Below are positions 33,399 to 42,182 of a stretch of DNA of 64,000 nt, in pieces. The notes under the pieces are model-generated. The model worked only from the letters and a program-made list of their open reading frames with translations, made no database searches and was not told the origin of the DNA. The position numbers were made by a program, and so were the translations under genes. Every line of letters begins with the position of its first letter. The first letter of the stretch is position 1. This stretch comes from Chloroflexota bacterium (GTDB taxonomy: Bacteria; Chloroflexota; Anaerolineae; Anaerolineales; Villigracilaceae): the NCBI GenBank assembly GCA_016235445.1, contig JACRLB010000007.1, forward strand, positions 1-64,000. Reading direction: 5' to 3'.

Positions 33399-35393
33399 AT
33401 GGCATTTGATTCCGACCTTCAAAATCCATCCACGCCACGGGGATCTTTGCAGGAAAATATCCTTGCCAATATTAGCGTCCCCTGGAAACTAAATTTACTC
33501 ATTCTGGTTATGATCATCGGAATCATAGCGGTTTTCTCCACCGCTTTGCAAGGCATTAACGCCATTCAAAACCAACAACAGTACTACTTCACTTCCATCA
33601 GTGCATCCATCACCGCGCTGAATGACGCCGACATTGCCCTGGGTGAGATACAAACCGAGTTGATCCTGCTTGAAAATACAGCCCTATCACCGCAAGAAAT
33701 AAACAACCATCTGGAAAAAATCACAAACGCCGAGAATATAGCGGCATCCACATTGCAGGAATATGAAACAGACTGGCTCCCTCTCTTGGAATCAACTCTC
33801 AACTCAGGAATTCCTCAAAATAGAAAAGAGGAAATCCAACAAACCCTGGAAGCGCTTCAAAATGACGAGATTTTACTCTTCGCTCAAATCAACAATAATT
33901 ACCAGGCATACACTGCGGAATCCGCTGTTTATTATCAAAATATAAAAAAAGGGAAGTATGACGAACAGGTGGAAGATCAGATCACCAATCTCCTTACTTT
34001 AACACACCCTTCTCTCAGGCAATTGATTTCGATGCACAGTGAAAGACAACTCCTGTCCAACGAAATCTCCCAATCCATATATCTGGACCTTGGCGTTCGA
34101 ATGATTTTCGCATTAGCCCTGGCAGTTGGAATCGGCTTGATATTTGCAAACTCTGTTGCACGCTCGATCAGTTCCCGCCTGGACATCCTTGGCAACAATG
34201 CATTAGCTCTGCAAGACGACCTTCTCGATCGCCGCTCCAATATCTCTGTGATAGGAAATGACGAGATCGCCCTCGTATCCAGATCGTTCGACGAAATGTC
34301 CGGACGCCTCAGGGAAATGTTTGCAGACCTTGAAAATAAAGTAAAGGAACGCACCGTAAAACTCGCCGCCGCAACTGCCGAAAGCAACAAGCGCGCCCAA
34401 CAGTTCGAAGCCATTACCATCGTAGCGCGCGCCATCAGCGCTACTCCGAATTTACAGGAACTGCTCCCTCAAATATCCAGCGCCATCAGCGAACAGTTTG
34501 GCTTTTATCATGTCGGCATCTTCCTGAACGATCCCACCAACCAAACTGCCATGCTTCTCGCGGCAAACAGCGAAGGCGGAAAGAAAATGCTCCAGCGCAA
34601 TCACCAACTCAGAATCGGCGAACAAGGCATCGTAGGCTACGTCACCCAAACTGGAAAATCACGCATCGCACTGGATGTGGGAGAAGACGCGAATTACTTT
34701 GACAACCCGGAACTGCCTTCCACCCATTCTGAAATGGCCCTGCCCCTCAAAACAGGCGGACAGGTCATCGGCGCATTGGATATTCAAAGCACAGAGGTTG
34801 GCGCATTTACCGACGATGATTTCGAAGCCCTCTCAGCTTTAGCCGAACAAGTCAGCCTTGCCATTCAAAACGCCCGCCTCTTCGACCAGATAAAAAAGAC
34901 ACTTTCAGAATCCGAATCGATTCAACGCCAATACATCCGCGAATCCTGGGGACGCCTCTCAAAGGAAGAAAAACTAAGCGGATTCTGGTATTCAGGCGCA
35001 GGCGTCATCCCACTGGATGACGAATCAAAAATCGCCGCAAGTGAAGAAACAAACGAAAAACGCAGGATCAGCGTACCCATCAGCCTGCGCGGCGAAACCA
35101 TTGGCACACTCTCCGTGCAGGTCCAAAAAAACCAACACGTCAGCGCAGACCAGGTTGACCTGATCAAGGCTGTCGCAGAAAGCGTTGCCCTCTCCGCTGA
35201 AAACGCCCGCCTCTTCGAGGAAACCTCCACCCGCGCCGAGCGGGAACGTCTCGTTTCCGAAATCACCACAAAAATACGCACAACCAACGACCCGCAGGAA
35301 ATGATCCACACCGCCGTGGATGAACTAAAACGCGCATTGGGTGTCACCCGCATAGAGATCGTTCCGCAAAAAATGACGCCCCCGGACAATTAA
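33399..35393 (+). CDS. Receptor 11: helical-bundle sensor, HAMP, GAF module
   Basis: This 664-residue protein has TM1 near 30-51 and an all-helical extracellular region to about 225, rich in Gln, Asn and Glu, resembling a four-helix-bundle chemoreceptor sensor. TM2 is near 228-250 and HAMP follows. The GAF at about 315-490 has FGFYHVGIFLND, GEQGIVGYVTQTGKSRIALD, STHSEMALPL and ALDIQSTE. The second GAF (VPISLRGETIGTLSVQV) and the tail PQEMIHTAVDELKRALG follow. It is the last receptor before the ParA and kinase genes. The extracellular domain differs from all others in the run. Confidence 0.87.
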   Translation: MAFDSDLQNPSTPRGSLQENILANISVPWKLNLLILVMIIGIIAVFSTALQGINAIQNQQQYYFTSISASITALNDADIALGEIQTELILLENTALSPQEINNHLEKITNAENIAASTLQEYETDWLPLLESTLNSGIPQNRKEEIQQTLEALQNDEILLFAQINNNYQAYTAESAVYYQNIKKGKYDEQVEDQITNLLTLTHPSLRQLISMHSERQLLSNEISQSIYLDLGVRMIFALALAVGIGLIFANSVARSISSRLDILGNNALALQDDLLDRRSNISVIGNDEIALVSRSFDEMSGRLREMFADLENKVKERTVKLAAATAESNKRAQQFEAITIVARAISATPNLQELLPQISSAISEQFGFYHVGIFLNDPTNQTAMLLAANSEGGKKMLQRNHQLRIGEQGIVGYVTQTGKSRIALDVGEDANYFDNPELPSTHSEMALPLKTGGQVIGALDIQSTEVGAFTDDDFEALSALAEQVSLAIQNARLFDQIKKTLSESESIQRQYIRESWGRLSKEEKLSGFWYSGAGVIPLDDESKIAASEETNEKRRISVPISLRGETIGTLSVQVQKNQHVSADQVDLIKAVAESVALSAENARLFEETSTRAERERLVSEITTKIRTTNDPQEMIHTAVDELKRALGVTRIEIVPQKMTPPDN

Positions 35394-35411
35394 TTGCAAT
35401 GAGGTAGCTCC

Positions 35412-36200
35412 ATGCTAAAAACCATAGCCGTATCAAACGAAAAAGGCGGAGTGGCCAAAACCACCACCACCCTCTCCCTGGGCGCCGCCCTGATGGAGTT
35501 GGGCAACCGCGTTCTATTGATCGACCTGGACGCCCAGGCCAACCTAACCCTTGCGCTTGGCTTCGAACCAGGAGAAAACGAAAACACCTCCAGCAACATC
35601 ATGCTGGATAACATGCCCCTGCTCGATGTCTGCAAAAAAACCGAAGTAAAAAACCTCGACCTCATTCCCTCGAGTTCGCGCATCGAAATATCGGAGCAAT
35701 TCCTGCCTGTGCGCACGAGCTACACCACCATTCTACAACGCGCCATTCGCACCGTGCCCAACCTTCCTTATGATTACATCGTCCTAGACTGCCCCCCCGC
35801 GCTTGGGGCAATCACAAAAAACGCGCTCGCCGCCTCAGACCTCCTGCTCATCCCAACCCAGGCAGAATACTTCTCAGCCTACGCGCTTCGCAACATGATG
35901 GCGCTCATCCGCAACATCCGCGAACAGGATAACCCCAACCTCGCCTATCGCATCCTCGTCACCATGCTGGACAGGAGAAACCGCACCCATCGCAACATCC
36001 ACGAACAACTTCGCTCCACCTTTGGCGAAGGCATCTTCAACACCGTCATCGAAATGGACACAAAATTACGTGAAAGCCCCATCGCAGGGCTTCCCATCAC
36101 CCAGTACAAATCCGGCGCGCGCGGTTCCACCCAATACCGCGTTCTCGCTCAGGAGCTAATGGAATATGCCAAAGAAACCGAAAATAGACAAGCGGCTTAA
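35412..36200 (+). CDS. ParA/Soj-family ATPase (orphan, within sensory operon)
   Basis: This 262-residue protein has the deviant Walker A motif KGGVAKTTT at 11-19, a Walker A' DLDAQANL at about 38-45 and Walker B YIVLDCPPALG. These are diagnostic for the ParA/Soj/MinD superfamily that forms ATP-dependent dimers on the nucleoid. There is no parB or origin feature nearby. Instead it lies between the receptor genes and the hybrid kinase and overlaps the kinase start by 35 bases. ParA homologues in chemotaxis operons position receptor or kinase clusters, so a positioning role for this array is a reasonable inference. GAGGTAG precedes the ATG. Confidence 0.9.
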   Translation: MLKTIAVSNEKGGVAKTTTTLSLGAALMELGNRVLLIDLDAQANLTLALGFEPGENENTSSNIMLDNMPLLDVCKKTEVKNLDLIPSSSRIEISEQFLPVRTSYTTILQRAIRTVPNLPYDYIVLDCPPALGAITKNALAASDLLLIPTQAEYFSAYALRNMMALIRNIREQDNPNLAYRILVTMLDRRNRTHRNIHEQLRSTFGEGIFNTVIEMDTKLRESPIAGLPITQYKSGARGSTQYRVLAQELMEYAKETENRQAA

Positions 36201-39200
36201 CAAACTCTTCAAGGATATCCAACCCGAAGAGAATGTCATTAGGAAGGGTGACAGGCCCAGGGCGAAGGAAGAAGCGGCGCCTCCCTCCCCGCCGAAGGCT
36301 GTTCAAAAAAATCCCGAATCAGCCGCCTCCCCGATTCCAACCCGCAGAAGGCAAACCGCCGGGCTGTATTCGCCGGAAACAATGAACAGGGCAGAAGCCA
36401 TCTCCACAGATTCATCCGCCTATTCCGTGAATATTCAAACAGGCGAACAGGATTGGGTAACCATGCGGCTGTTGGATGAACAACAGCCGCGCCAGTGGTC
36501 CAGCGACGAGCAATTGCTCATCAAACAGGTGACAGATCAATTATCCCTGGCAATGGAAAACGCGCGCCTGTTCCAGGAAACGCAAAAACGCGCGCAGGAA
36601 CTGGCCGCGGTTAACGAAGTGGTTTCATCCGTTGCGGGCGCACTGGATCTTAAACATACCCTGAAAAAAATTGCGGACAATCTGCTGAAGATACTTTCGG
36701 CCGGGCGCGTTGGCATCACATTGATGAACCCTGAAAAAAACGCCCTGATTCTGACCGCAGATGCGGTATCCATTTTTGGGACTTCAACAAATATCGGTCT
36801 GCCCATTCCAATTGCCGGCAACCCCGCCACCGAGCAGGTAATTCACACACGCAAACCAGTTTTCATTCAGGATGCCCCCAACAACCCCTTATCAGGCCCC
36901 ATCCGAGACGCCCTGCTCGAACGCGGCACAAAGAACCTGCTGATCCTGCCCCTGCTGGCGGAAGATGAAGTGATCGGCACCATTGGCGTGGATTTTTACG
37001 ACCTGGACCGCCTGATCACCGAGGATGAACTGCGTATTCTCGAAAACATCGTTTATCAAACTGCCACCGCAATTCAAAAAAACCAACTCTTTGAACGCAT
37101 CGGGCAATCTGAATCGGATTTACGCGCCTTGTTCAACTCGATGGAAGATGTTGTGCTGGTCATGAGCGCAGACGGGCGCTACGAACGCATTGCGCCGACC
37201 AACCCCGCGCGCCTGATTCGCCCGCCGGAAGAACTGCTCGGAAAATTCGTGCATGAAGTTCTGCCCAGGGAAACCGCAGAGCGTTTTGTGGCCGCCATTC
37301 AGCAGACCTTGAACAGCCCCGAAAAAGTTCAACTGGAATATGAATTACCTGTCGGGAATGAATCATTTTGGTTTCTTGCCAACCTAACCAAACTCGCTGA
37401 AGACAAGGTCTTCTGGGTGGCGCGAGATATCACCGAGCGTAAAAAAGCGGAGGAGGCCATCCGCCGCAGGAACGAATACCTGGCTGTTTCCGCCGAGATC
37501 GGGAAGCTGGTTACCTCCACATTGGATTTGAATTCGATCTTTGCGCGCACCGTGAACTTGATCAATGAGCGGTTTAATTTTTACTACGCCGCAATCTACA
37601 TTGTGGAAGAGACCGGGTTCAACGCCACCCTGCGCGAGGCAACCGGCGCGGCTGGCGTTGAAATGAAAAAACAAAATCATTCCTATCCGATCAATCTCAA
37701 ATCGACGGTGGGCAAGGTGGCGTCGGAAGGGCAGGCGCTGGTCGTCAACGATATCAGAACCAACCCTCTGCACGTCGGCAATCCCTCACTACCGAACACC
37801 AAAGCGGAAGCCGCCATCCCCCTGCGGATTGGCAACCGCATCATCGGCGTCATCGATATTCAATCGGAGAACACAGGCGCGTTCACCGAAGATGAGGTGG
37901 CAGTCTTACAAACTCTCGCAGACCAGGTTGCGGTGGCAATTGACAATGCCCGCTCCTTCGAGCTTTCACAGCAAGCCGTTATGGAAATGCGCGAGATCGA
38001 CCGCCTGAAAAGCCAGTTCCTGGCCAACATGAGCCATGAACTCCGCACGCCTCTCAATTCGATCATCGGCTTTTCACGCGTCATCCTAAAAGGGATTGAC
38101 GGGCCGGTGACGGAATTGCAACAGCAAGACCTGACCGCCATTTACAACTCCGGCCAGCACCTGCTGGGTCTCATCAACGATATTCTCGATCTGGCAAAGA
38201 TCGAAGCGGGCAAAATGGAACTGGCCTTCGACGAGGTCAACATTTCGGATGTGGCCAACAGCGTGCTTTCCACCATGAGCGGTTTGGTAAAAGACCGTCC
38301 GATTCAGATAAAGCGGGTAATCGAGCCGAACCTGCCAACGGTCCGGGCAGATGCGATTCGTGTCCGCCAGGTGATGATCAACCTGCTGTCCAATGCCGCC
38401 AAATTCACGGAGGAAGGCGATATCATCGTGGAAGTGGGACTCAAACCCGGTGCGCAGGGCCGCAACGAAATCAGGATAAGCGTGGTGGATACGGGGCCGG
38501 GTATTTCCGAACAAGATCAGGAAAAGCTGTTCCAGCCCTTCTCGCAAGTGGATGACTCTCCCACCCGCAAAACAGGCGGCACGGGTTTGGGCCTGTCCAT
38601 TTGCCAGCAACTGATCAACATGCATGGCGGGCGCATTTGGGTTGAAAGCGAGGTGGGGAAAGGGAGCATGTTCTCCTTTACCCTGCCGCTCTTCCGCAAG
38701 GAAAGGGAAAACGATACTCAGCCGAACGGAAATAAAATCATCCTTTCGATAGATGATGACCCGCAAGTTGTTGGGCTGTACGAAAGATACCTGCATCCAC
38801 AGGGGTATCAGGTTATGCCATTAACCGACCCCTCCCGCGCGGTGGAACGCGCGCGCCAATTGAAACCGTTTGCAATTACACTGGATATTATGATGCCCGG
38901 CATCGACGGCTGGCAGGTTTTGGACGCCCTGAAAGGCGACCCGGTGACCCGCCACATACCAGTCATTGTTTGCAGTATCATCGAAGACTTGGAAAAAGGC
39001 TTCAACCTCGGAGCCTCTGACTATCTCGTCAAGCCCATTCTCGAGGATGATCTGGTCAACGCGCTTGACCGCCTGAATGCGGACGGTTCCATTCGGGATG
39101 TGCTGGTTATCGACGATAACCCGGATGACCTGCGCCTGATCGCAAAGATATTGAGCGATGACGGCAGGTACAAAGCCATTCTGGCCGAAGGCGGAAGCAA

Positions 39201-39483
39201 CGGTTGGAATATAATCTCCACTGGAAACCCGCCGCACGCCATCATCCTGGACCTGTTCATGCCAGACATGAACGGCTTTCAAATTCTCGAGAAGTTACAG
39301 GCCGATAAAAAACTGCGCGATATTCCAACCATTGTCATCAGCGGCCTAGAGTTGTCGTTGGAACAAAAGAATCAGCTGACTGAATTTGGGCGGCAGGTGC
39401 TGGCCAAGGGAGAGTTCAGCGAAAAGGAATTGCTGACGTCCATTCAACGTTCACTGGAACGAATCCAGGCAGGCAACAAGTAA
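36166..39483 (+). CDS. Soluble hybrid histidine kinase (GAF-GAF-PAS-GAF-HK-REC-REC)
   Basis: This 1105-residue protein has no membrane segment. After a basic, Pro-rich N-terminus it carries the C-terminal half of the receptor-type GAF (about 88-145, ending LSLAMENARLFQETQ). Then come a GAF (about 150-310), PAS (about 318-430) and another GAF (about 440-600). The dimerisation/phosphoacceptor helix has His624 in MSHELRTPL, and the ATPase carries DTGPGI and GGTGLGLSI. Receiver 1 has Asp907 in LDIMMPG and VKP; receiver 2 has Asp1029 in LDLFMPD but KG instead of KP. It is translationally coupled to parA, with AGGAG upstream. It is the only kinase on the receptor strand and is the likely shared output of receptors 1-11. 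Confidence 0.92.
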   Translation: MPKKPKIDKRLNKLFKDIQPEENVIRKGDRPRAKEEAAPPSPPKAVQKNPESAASPIPTRRRQTAGLYSPETMNRAEAISTDSSAYSVNIQTGEQDWVTMRLLDEQQPRQWSSDEQLLIKQVTDQLSLAMENARLFQETQKRAQELAAVNEVVSSVAGALDLKHTLKKIADNLLKILSAGRVGITLMNPEKNALILTADAVSIFGTSTNIGLPIPIAGNPATEQVIHTRKPVFIQDAPNNPLSGPIRDALLERGTKNLLILPLLAEDEVIGTIGVDFYDLDRLITEDELRILENIVYQTATAIQKNQLFERIGQSESDLRALFNSMEDVVLVMSADGRYERIAPTNPARLIRPPEELLGKFVHEVLPRETAERFVAAIQQTLNSPEKVQLEYELPVGNESFWFLANLTKLAEDKVFWVARDITERKKAEEAIRRRNEYLAVSAEIGKLVTSTLDLNSIFARTVNLINERFNFYYAAIYIVEETGFNATLREATGAAGVEMKKQNHSYPINLKSTVGKVASEGQALVVNDIRTNPLHVGNPSLPNTKAEAAIPLRIGNRIIGVIDIQSENTGAFTEDEVAVLQTLADQVAVAIDNARSFELSQQAVMEMREIDRLKSQFLANMSHELRTPLNSIIGFSRVILKGIDGPVTELQQQDLTAIYNSGQHLLGLINDILDLAKIEAGKMELAFDEVNISDVANSVLSTMSGLVKDRPIQIKRVIEPNLPTVRADAIRVRQVMINLLSNAAKFTEEGDIIVEVGLKPGAQGRNEIRISVVDTGPGISEQDQEKLFQPFSQVDDSPTRKTGGTGLGLSICQQLINMHGGRIWVESEVGKGSMFSFTLPLFRKERENDTQPNGNKIILSIDDDPQVVGLYERYLHPQGYQVMPLTDPSRAVERARQLKPFAITLDIMMPGIDGWQVLDALKGDPVTRHIPVIVCSIIEDLEKGFNLGASDYLVKPILEDDLVNALDRLNADGSIRDVLVIDDNPDDLRLIAKILSDDGRYKAILAEGGSNGWNIISTGNPPHAIILDLFMPDMNGFQILEKLQADKKLRDIPTIVISGLELSLEQKNQLTEFGRQVLAKGEFSEKELLTSIQRSLERIQAGNK

Positions 39484-39501
39484 ACAGGAGATCCAACCAA
39501 A

Positions 39502-41154
39502 GTGTCATTTATTATCAAATGCCTGGATTGCGGGCACAATGCGCCCTACTATCCAACATCCTCCACCTGCCCCAAATGCGGCAGTCAATGGAGGGAAGCG
39601 GAATACGACTATGAGCGGATCGGGAAAACCCTGCCCGCACTGCTTTCTACAAGGCCGGCCGGCCTTTGGCGGTATCGGGAATTACTGCCTGTTCGAAATC
39701 CCAATGTCAGCCTTTCTCTCGGCGAAGGAAGCACCCCGTTGATCCGCGCCGGGAATTTGGGCATGATGCTCGGTTGCCCCAACATTTACATCAAAGACGA
39801 AAGGCAGGGGCCAACCTCCTCTTTTAAGGACAGGCAGGCCGCAGTAACCATTGCCGCCCTCAAAGAAGCAGGCATCACCGAAATGGTCGCCGCTTCCACT
39901 GGGAATGTGGCAATATCCTATTCGGCATACGCCTCCCGCGCAGGGATGAAGCTATGGGCCTTCGTAACCAGCCTTGTTCCAGCGGTAAAGATGCGCGAGA
40001 TCGCGCTTTACGGAAGCCAGGTAATCAAGATTACCGGCTCGTACGACCAGTGCAAGCAGGTGGCTTCCGAGTTTGCACGTCAACGCCGCTTGTATCAGGA
40101 TATGGGCGCGCGCACCATCACATCCATCGAGGCTATGAAAACCATTGCCTTTGAAATTGCCGAACAATTGACCGCCGTACAGGGACCCGGCGAAAACAGT
40201 CCCTGGCGCACACCCGATTGGTACGTGCAGGCCATCAGCGGCGGCATGGGGCCTCTGGGTGTTTACAAAGGTTTCCGCGAAATGAAACAGATGGGATGGA
40301 TCGACCGCATTCCAGCATTTGCCCCCATCCAGGCGGAGGGATGCGCGCCCATGGTAGATAGCTGGAAAAAAGGCCTGGACAAAGCCGAGCCGGTAAAATC
40401 ACCGAAAACACGCATCGAAACCCTGGCCACCGGCGACCCCGGGCGTTCCTATGAATTTTTGCGCGAACACGTCAACAATACCCACGGGGCATTCGAAAGC
40501 GTGAGTGACGAAGACGCCTTCCGCGCCATGCACGTTCTCGCAAAGATGGAGGGTATCTCCGCTGAACCCGCCGCCGCCGCCGCATTTGCAGGCTTATTCA
40601 AGCTGATCCGCGCCGGGGTCATCAAACCCAGCGATACGGTTGTGGTCAATTGCACCGGGCACACCATGCCGGCCGAGCCGGGCATCCTTGGAGACAACTG
40701 GTCGCGCGATGTCAAATTCCCGACCGTTGAAGAGACTCCGCAAGAAGGCCTGCTCTCCGCGCTTACGCAGGTTGCCCCCGAACGCTTCCCCAAGATCGTA
40801 ATCGTGGAAGATACCACCGAAGCGCGGCGTCTTATTCGCCGCATCCTGCAATCGCAGGGAAATTTTACAATCATGGAAGCAGTCAACGGGCGCGAAGGAC
40901 TCGAACTCATCCAGAAGGAACTGCCTGACCTCATCATCCTCGATTTGATGATGCCTGAAATGGATGGCTTTACCGTTATCGAATCACTGCGAGCCAACCC
41001 CGAAACTGCGACCATCCCCGTTATTGTTGCCACGGCAAAAGAGTTAACCCCCGATGAAAAAAGCAGGCTGGGCGGCCAGATACAATCCCTGATGCAAAAG
41101 GGTGATTTCCTCAATGACGAATTTCTGGAAGAAGTAAAGTCGTTAATAAAATAA
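39502..41154 (+). CDS. Threonine synthase-like PLP enzyme fused to a receiver domain
   Basis: The 550-residue protein starts with GTG. Residues 7-26 form a zinc ribbon (Cys7, Cys10, Cys23, Cys26). A fold type II PLP-enzyme domain spans about 70-415, with GEGSTPL, the PLP-binding Lys109 in SSFKD, STGNVAIS, a glycine loop SGGMGPLG, and CTGHTMP near the end. This matches threonine synthase, which converts O-phosphohomoserine to threonine. Residues about 431-550 form a response-regulator receiver with VEDT, phosphoacceptor Asp481 in IILDLMMPEMDG and a KGDF in place of KP. It follows the hybrid kinase by 18 bases. Phosphorylation-controlled enzyme activity is inferred from the fusion and context. 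Confidence 0.88.
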   Translation: MSFIIKCLDCGHNAPYYPTSSTCPKCGSQWREAEYDYERIGKTLPALLSTRPAGLWRYRELLPVRNPNVSLSLGEGSTPLIRAGNLGMMLGCPNIYIKDERQGPTSSFKDRQAAVTIAALKEAGITEMVAASTGNVAISYSAYASRAGMKLWAFVTSLVPAVKMREIALYGSQVIKITGSYDQCKQVASEFARQRRLYQDMGARTITSIEAMKTIAFEIAEQLTAVQGPGENSPWRTPDWYVQAISGGMGPLGVYKGFREMKQMGWIDRIPAFAPIQAEGCAPMVDSWKKGLDKAEPVKSPKTRIETLATGDPGRSYEFLREHVNNTHGAFESVSDEDAFRAMHVLAKMEGISAEPAAAAAFAGLFKLIRAGVIKPSDTVVVNCTGHTMPAEPGILGDNWSRDVKFPTVEETPQEGLLSALTQVAPERFPKIVIVEDTTEARRLIRRILQSQGNFTIMEAVNGREGLELIQKELPDLIILDLMMPEMDGFTVIESLRANPETATIPVIVATAKELTPDEKSRLGGQIQSLMQKGDFLNDEFLEEVKSLIK

Positions 41155-41194
41155 TCCCTTCCACCAGAACAGAAACAAATAAAGGCTGGCACCT

Positions 41195-42142
41195 TTGCCA
41201 AAAAAACAAACAGCCGGGATTGCGGCGGCATTTAGCTCAGCGTTCTTCCTCGGGTTGGCGCCTGTTTTTGGAAAACTCGCCATCACCCAGGGATTCACCC
41301 CTTTGGCAGTGGTGGCGCTGCGCACAGGCTTTGCCGCTGGAATACTCTTCCTGGTTGTTTTGCTTTTCTACCGCCAATACCTTTATATCTTCCCGGTCGG
41401 GTTGGTAGGCTGTATTCTTGCAGGCACAATTAATGGGTTGGGCTCCCTGCTGTATTATCTCGCGCTCGAACGGCTCGATGCAAGTTTGGGACAGTTGCTC
41501 TACTCGTTGTACCCATTCTTTGTGGCGCTCTGGCTTGTGCTCGACCATCAACCCCCCAGCCGCCTGACATTTTTTCGCATCATCCTTGCAACGATTGCGG
41601 TTCTGTTGCTTACCAGCGTCCCCGGCCGTTCTGTGGATGCCAGCGGAGTACTCATGATGATCGGCGCCGCAGTGCTTTACGCCATGCACCTGCCCATCAA
41701 TCAGCGCGTGCTTTACGAAGTCCCCGCCCCCACCGTGGCGCTTTACACACTGCTTTCGATGAGCGCAGTGGTCATCCCAGCCTATTTTTTATTCGACCGC
41801 GCCTGGCCAGCCACAGGCATCCCCTGGCCGCCCGTGGCTGGGCTAACCTTCGTCACCGTCTTTTCAAGAATTGCCCTGTTCCTGGGGGTGAAGAAGATTG
41901 GCGGAATGCAAACCGCATTATTGGGACTCGCCGAACTTTTGATTGCGATCTTCTTTAGCAGTATTTGGCTTGGCGAAAGCCTTTCCCCCCTCCAATGGAT
42001 GGGCGCGCTCGGACTTACCGTCAGCCTGATCCTGGTAATGTACGAACATCCCCCCGCCCCGACGCATAGCGGGAGAACCGGCTGGCTTTCGTGGATTCGC
42101 GCACCAGGCCTGCCAAAGGATATTTTTGGCCCGTACGAATAA
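41195..42142 (+). CDS. EamA/DMT-family transporter
   Basis: The 315-residue protein has about ten hydrophobic segments in two EamA-type halves (VVALRTGFAAGILFLVVLLF; GTINGLGSLLYYLALERLDASLGQLLYSLYPFFVALW; LLGLAELLIAIFFSSIWLGE). This is the signature of the drug/metabolite transporter superfamily, which exports small metabolites such as amino acids. The start is TTG with AAGG about 10 bases upstream. It follows the PLP-enzyme gene by 40 bases, so threonine or related amino-acid export is an open but untested idea. It ends at a strong terminator. Confidence 0.85.
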   Translation: MPKKQTAGIAAAFSSAFFLGLAPVFGKLAITQGFTPLAVVALRTGFAAGILFLVVLLFYRQYLYIFPVGLVGCILAGTINGLGSLLYYLALERLDASLGQLLYSLYPFFVALWLVLDHQPPSRLTFFRIILATIAVLLLTSVPGRSVDASGVLMMIGAAVLYAMHLPINQRVLYEVPAPTVALYTLLSMSAVVIPAYFLFDRAWPATGIPWPPVAGLTFVTVFSRIALFLGVKKIGGMQTALLGLAELLIAIFFSSIWLGESLSPLQWMGALGLTVSLILVMYEHPPAPTHSGRTGWLSWIRAPGLPKDIFGPYE

Positions 42143-42170
42143 AAAAAGGCCGCATCGCCGCGGCCTTTTT
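42143..42170. terminator. Bidirectional terminator between convergent operons
   Basis: Stem AAAAAGGCCGC (42143-42153) / GCGGCCTTTTT (42160-42170) with loop ATCGCC is symmetric with A- and T-runs, so it ends transcripts from both sides. Confidence 0.9.
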
Positions 42171-42182
42171 GTTTGCAGTTTT

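Noticed and set aside
35412-36200. ParA gene as evidence of a plasmid
   Set aside because: There is no parB, rep gene or centromere-like iteron, and the neighbours are chromosomal signalling genes; a sensory positioning role fits better.
12196-39483. Interpretation of the receptors as classical chemoreceptors with CheA
   Set aside because: No MCP signalling domain, CheW, CheR, CheB or CheA (Hpt/P1-type) domain is present; the kinase is an ordinary HisKA hybrid kinase.
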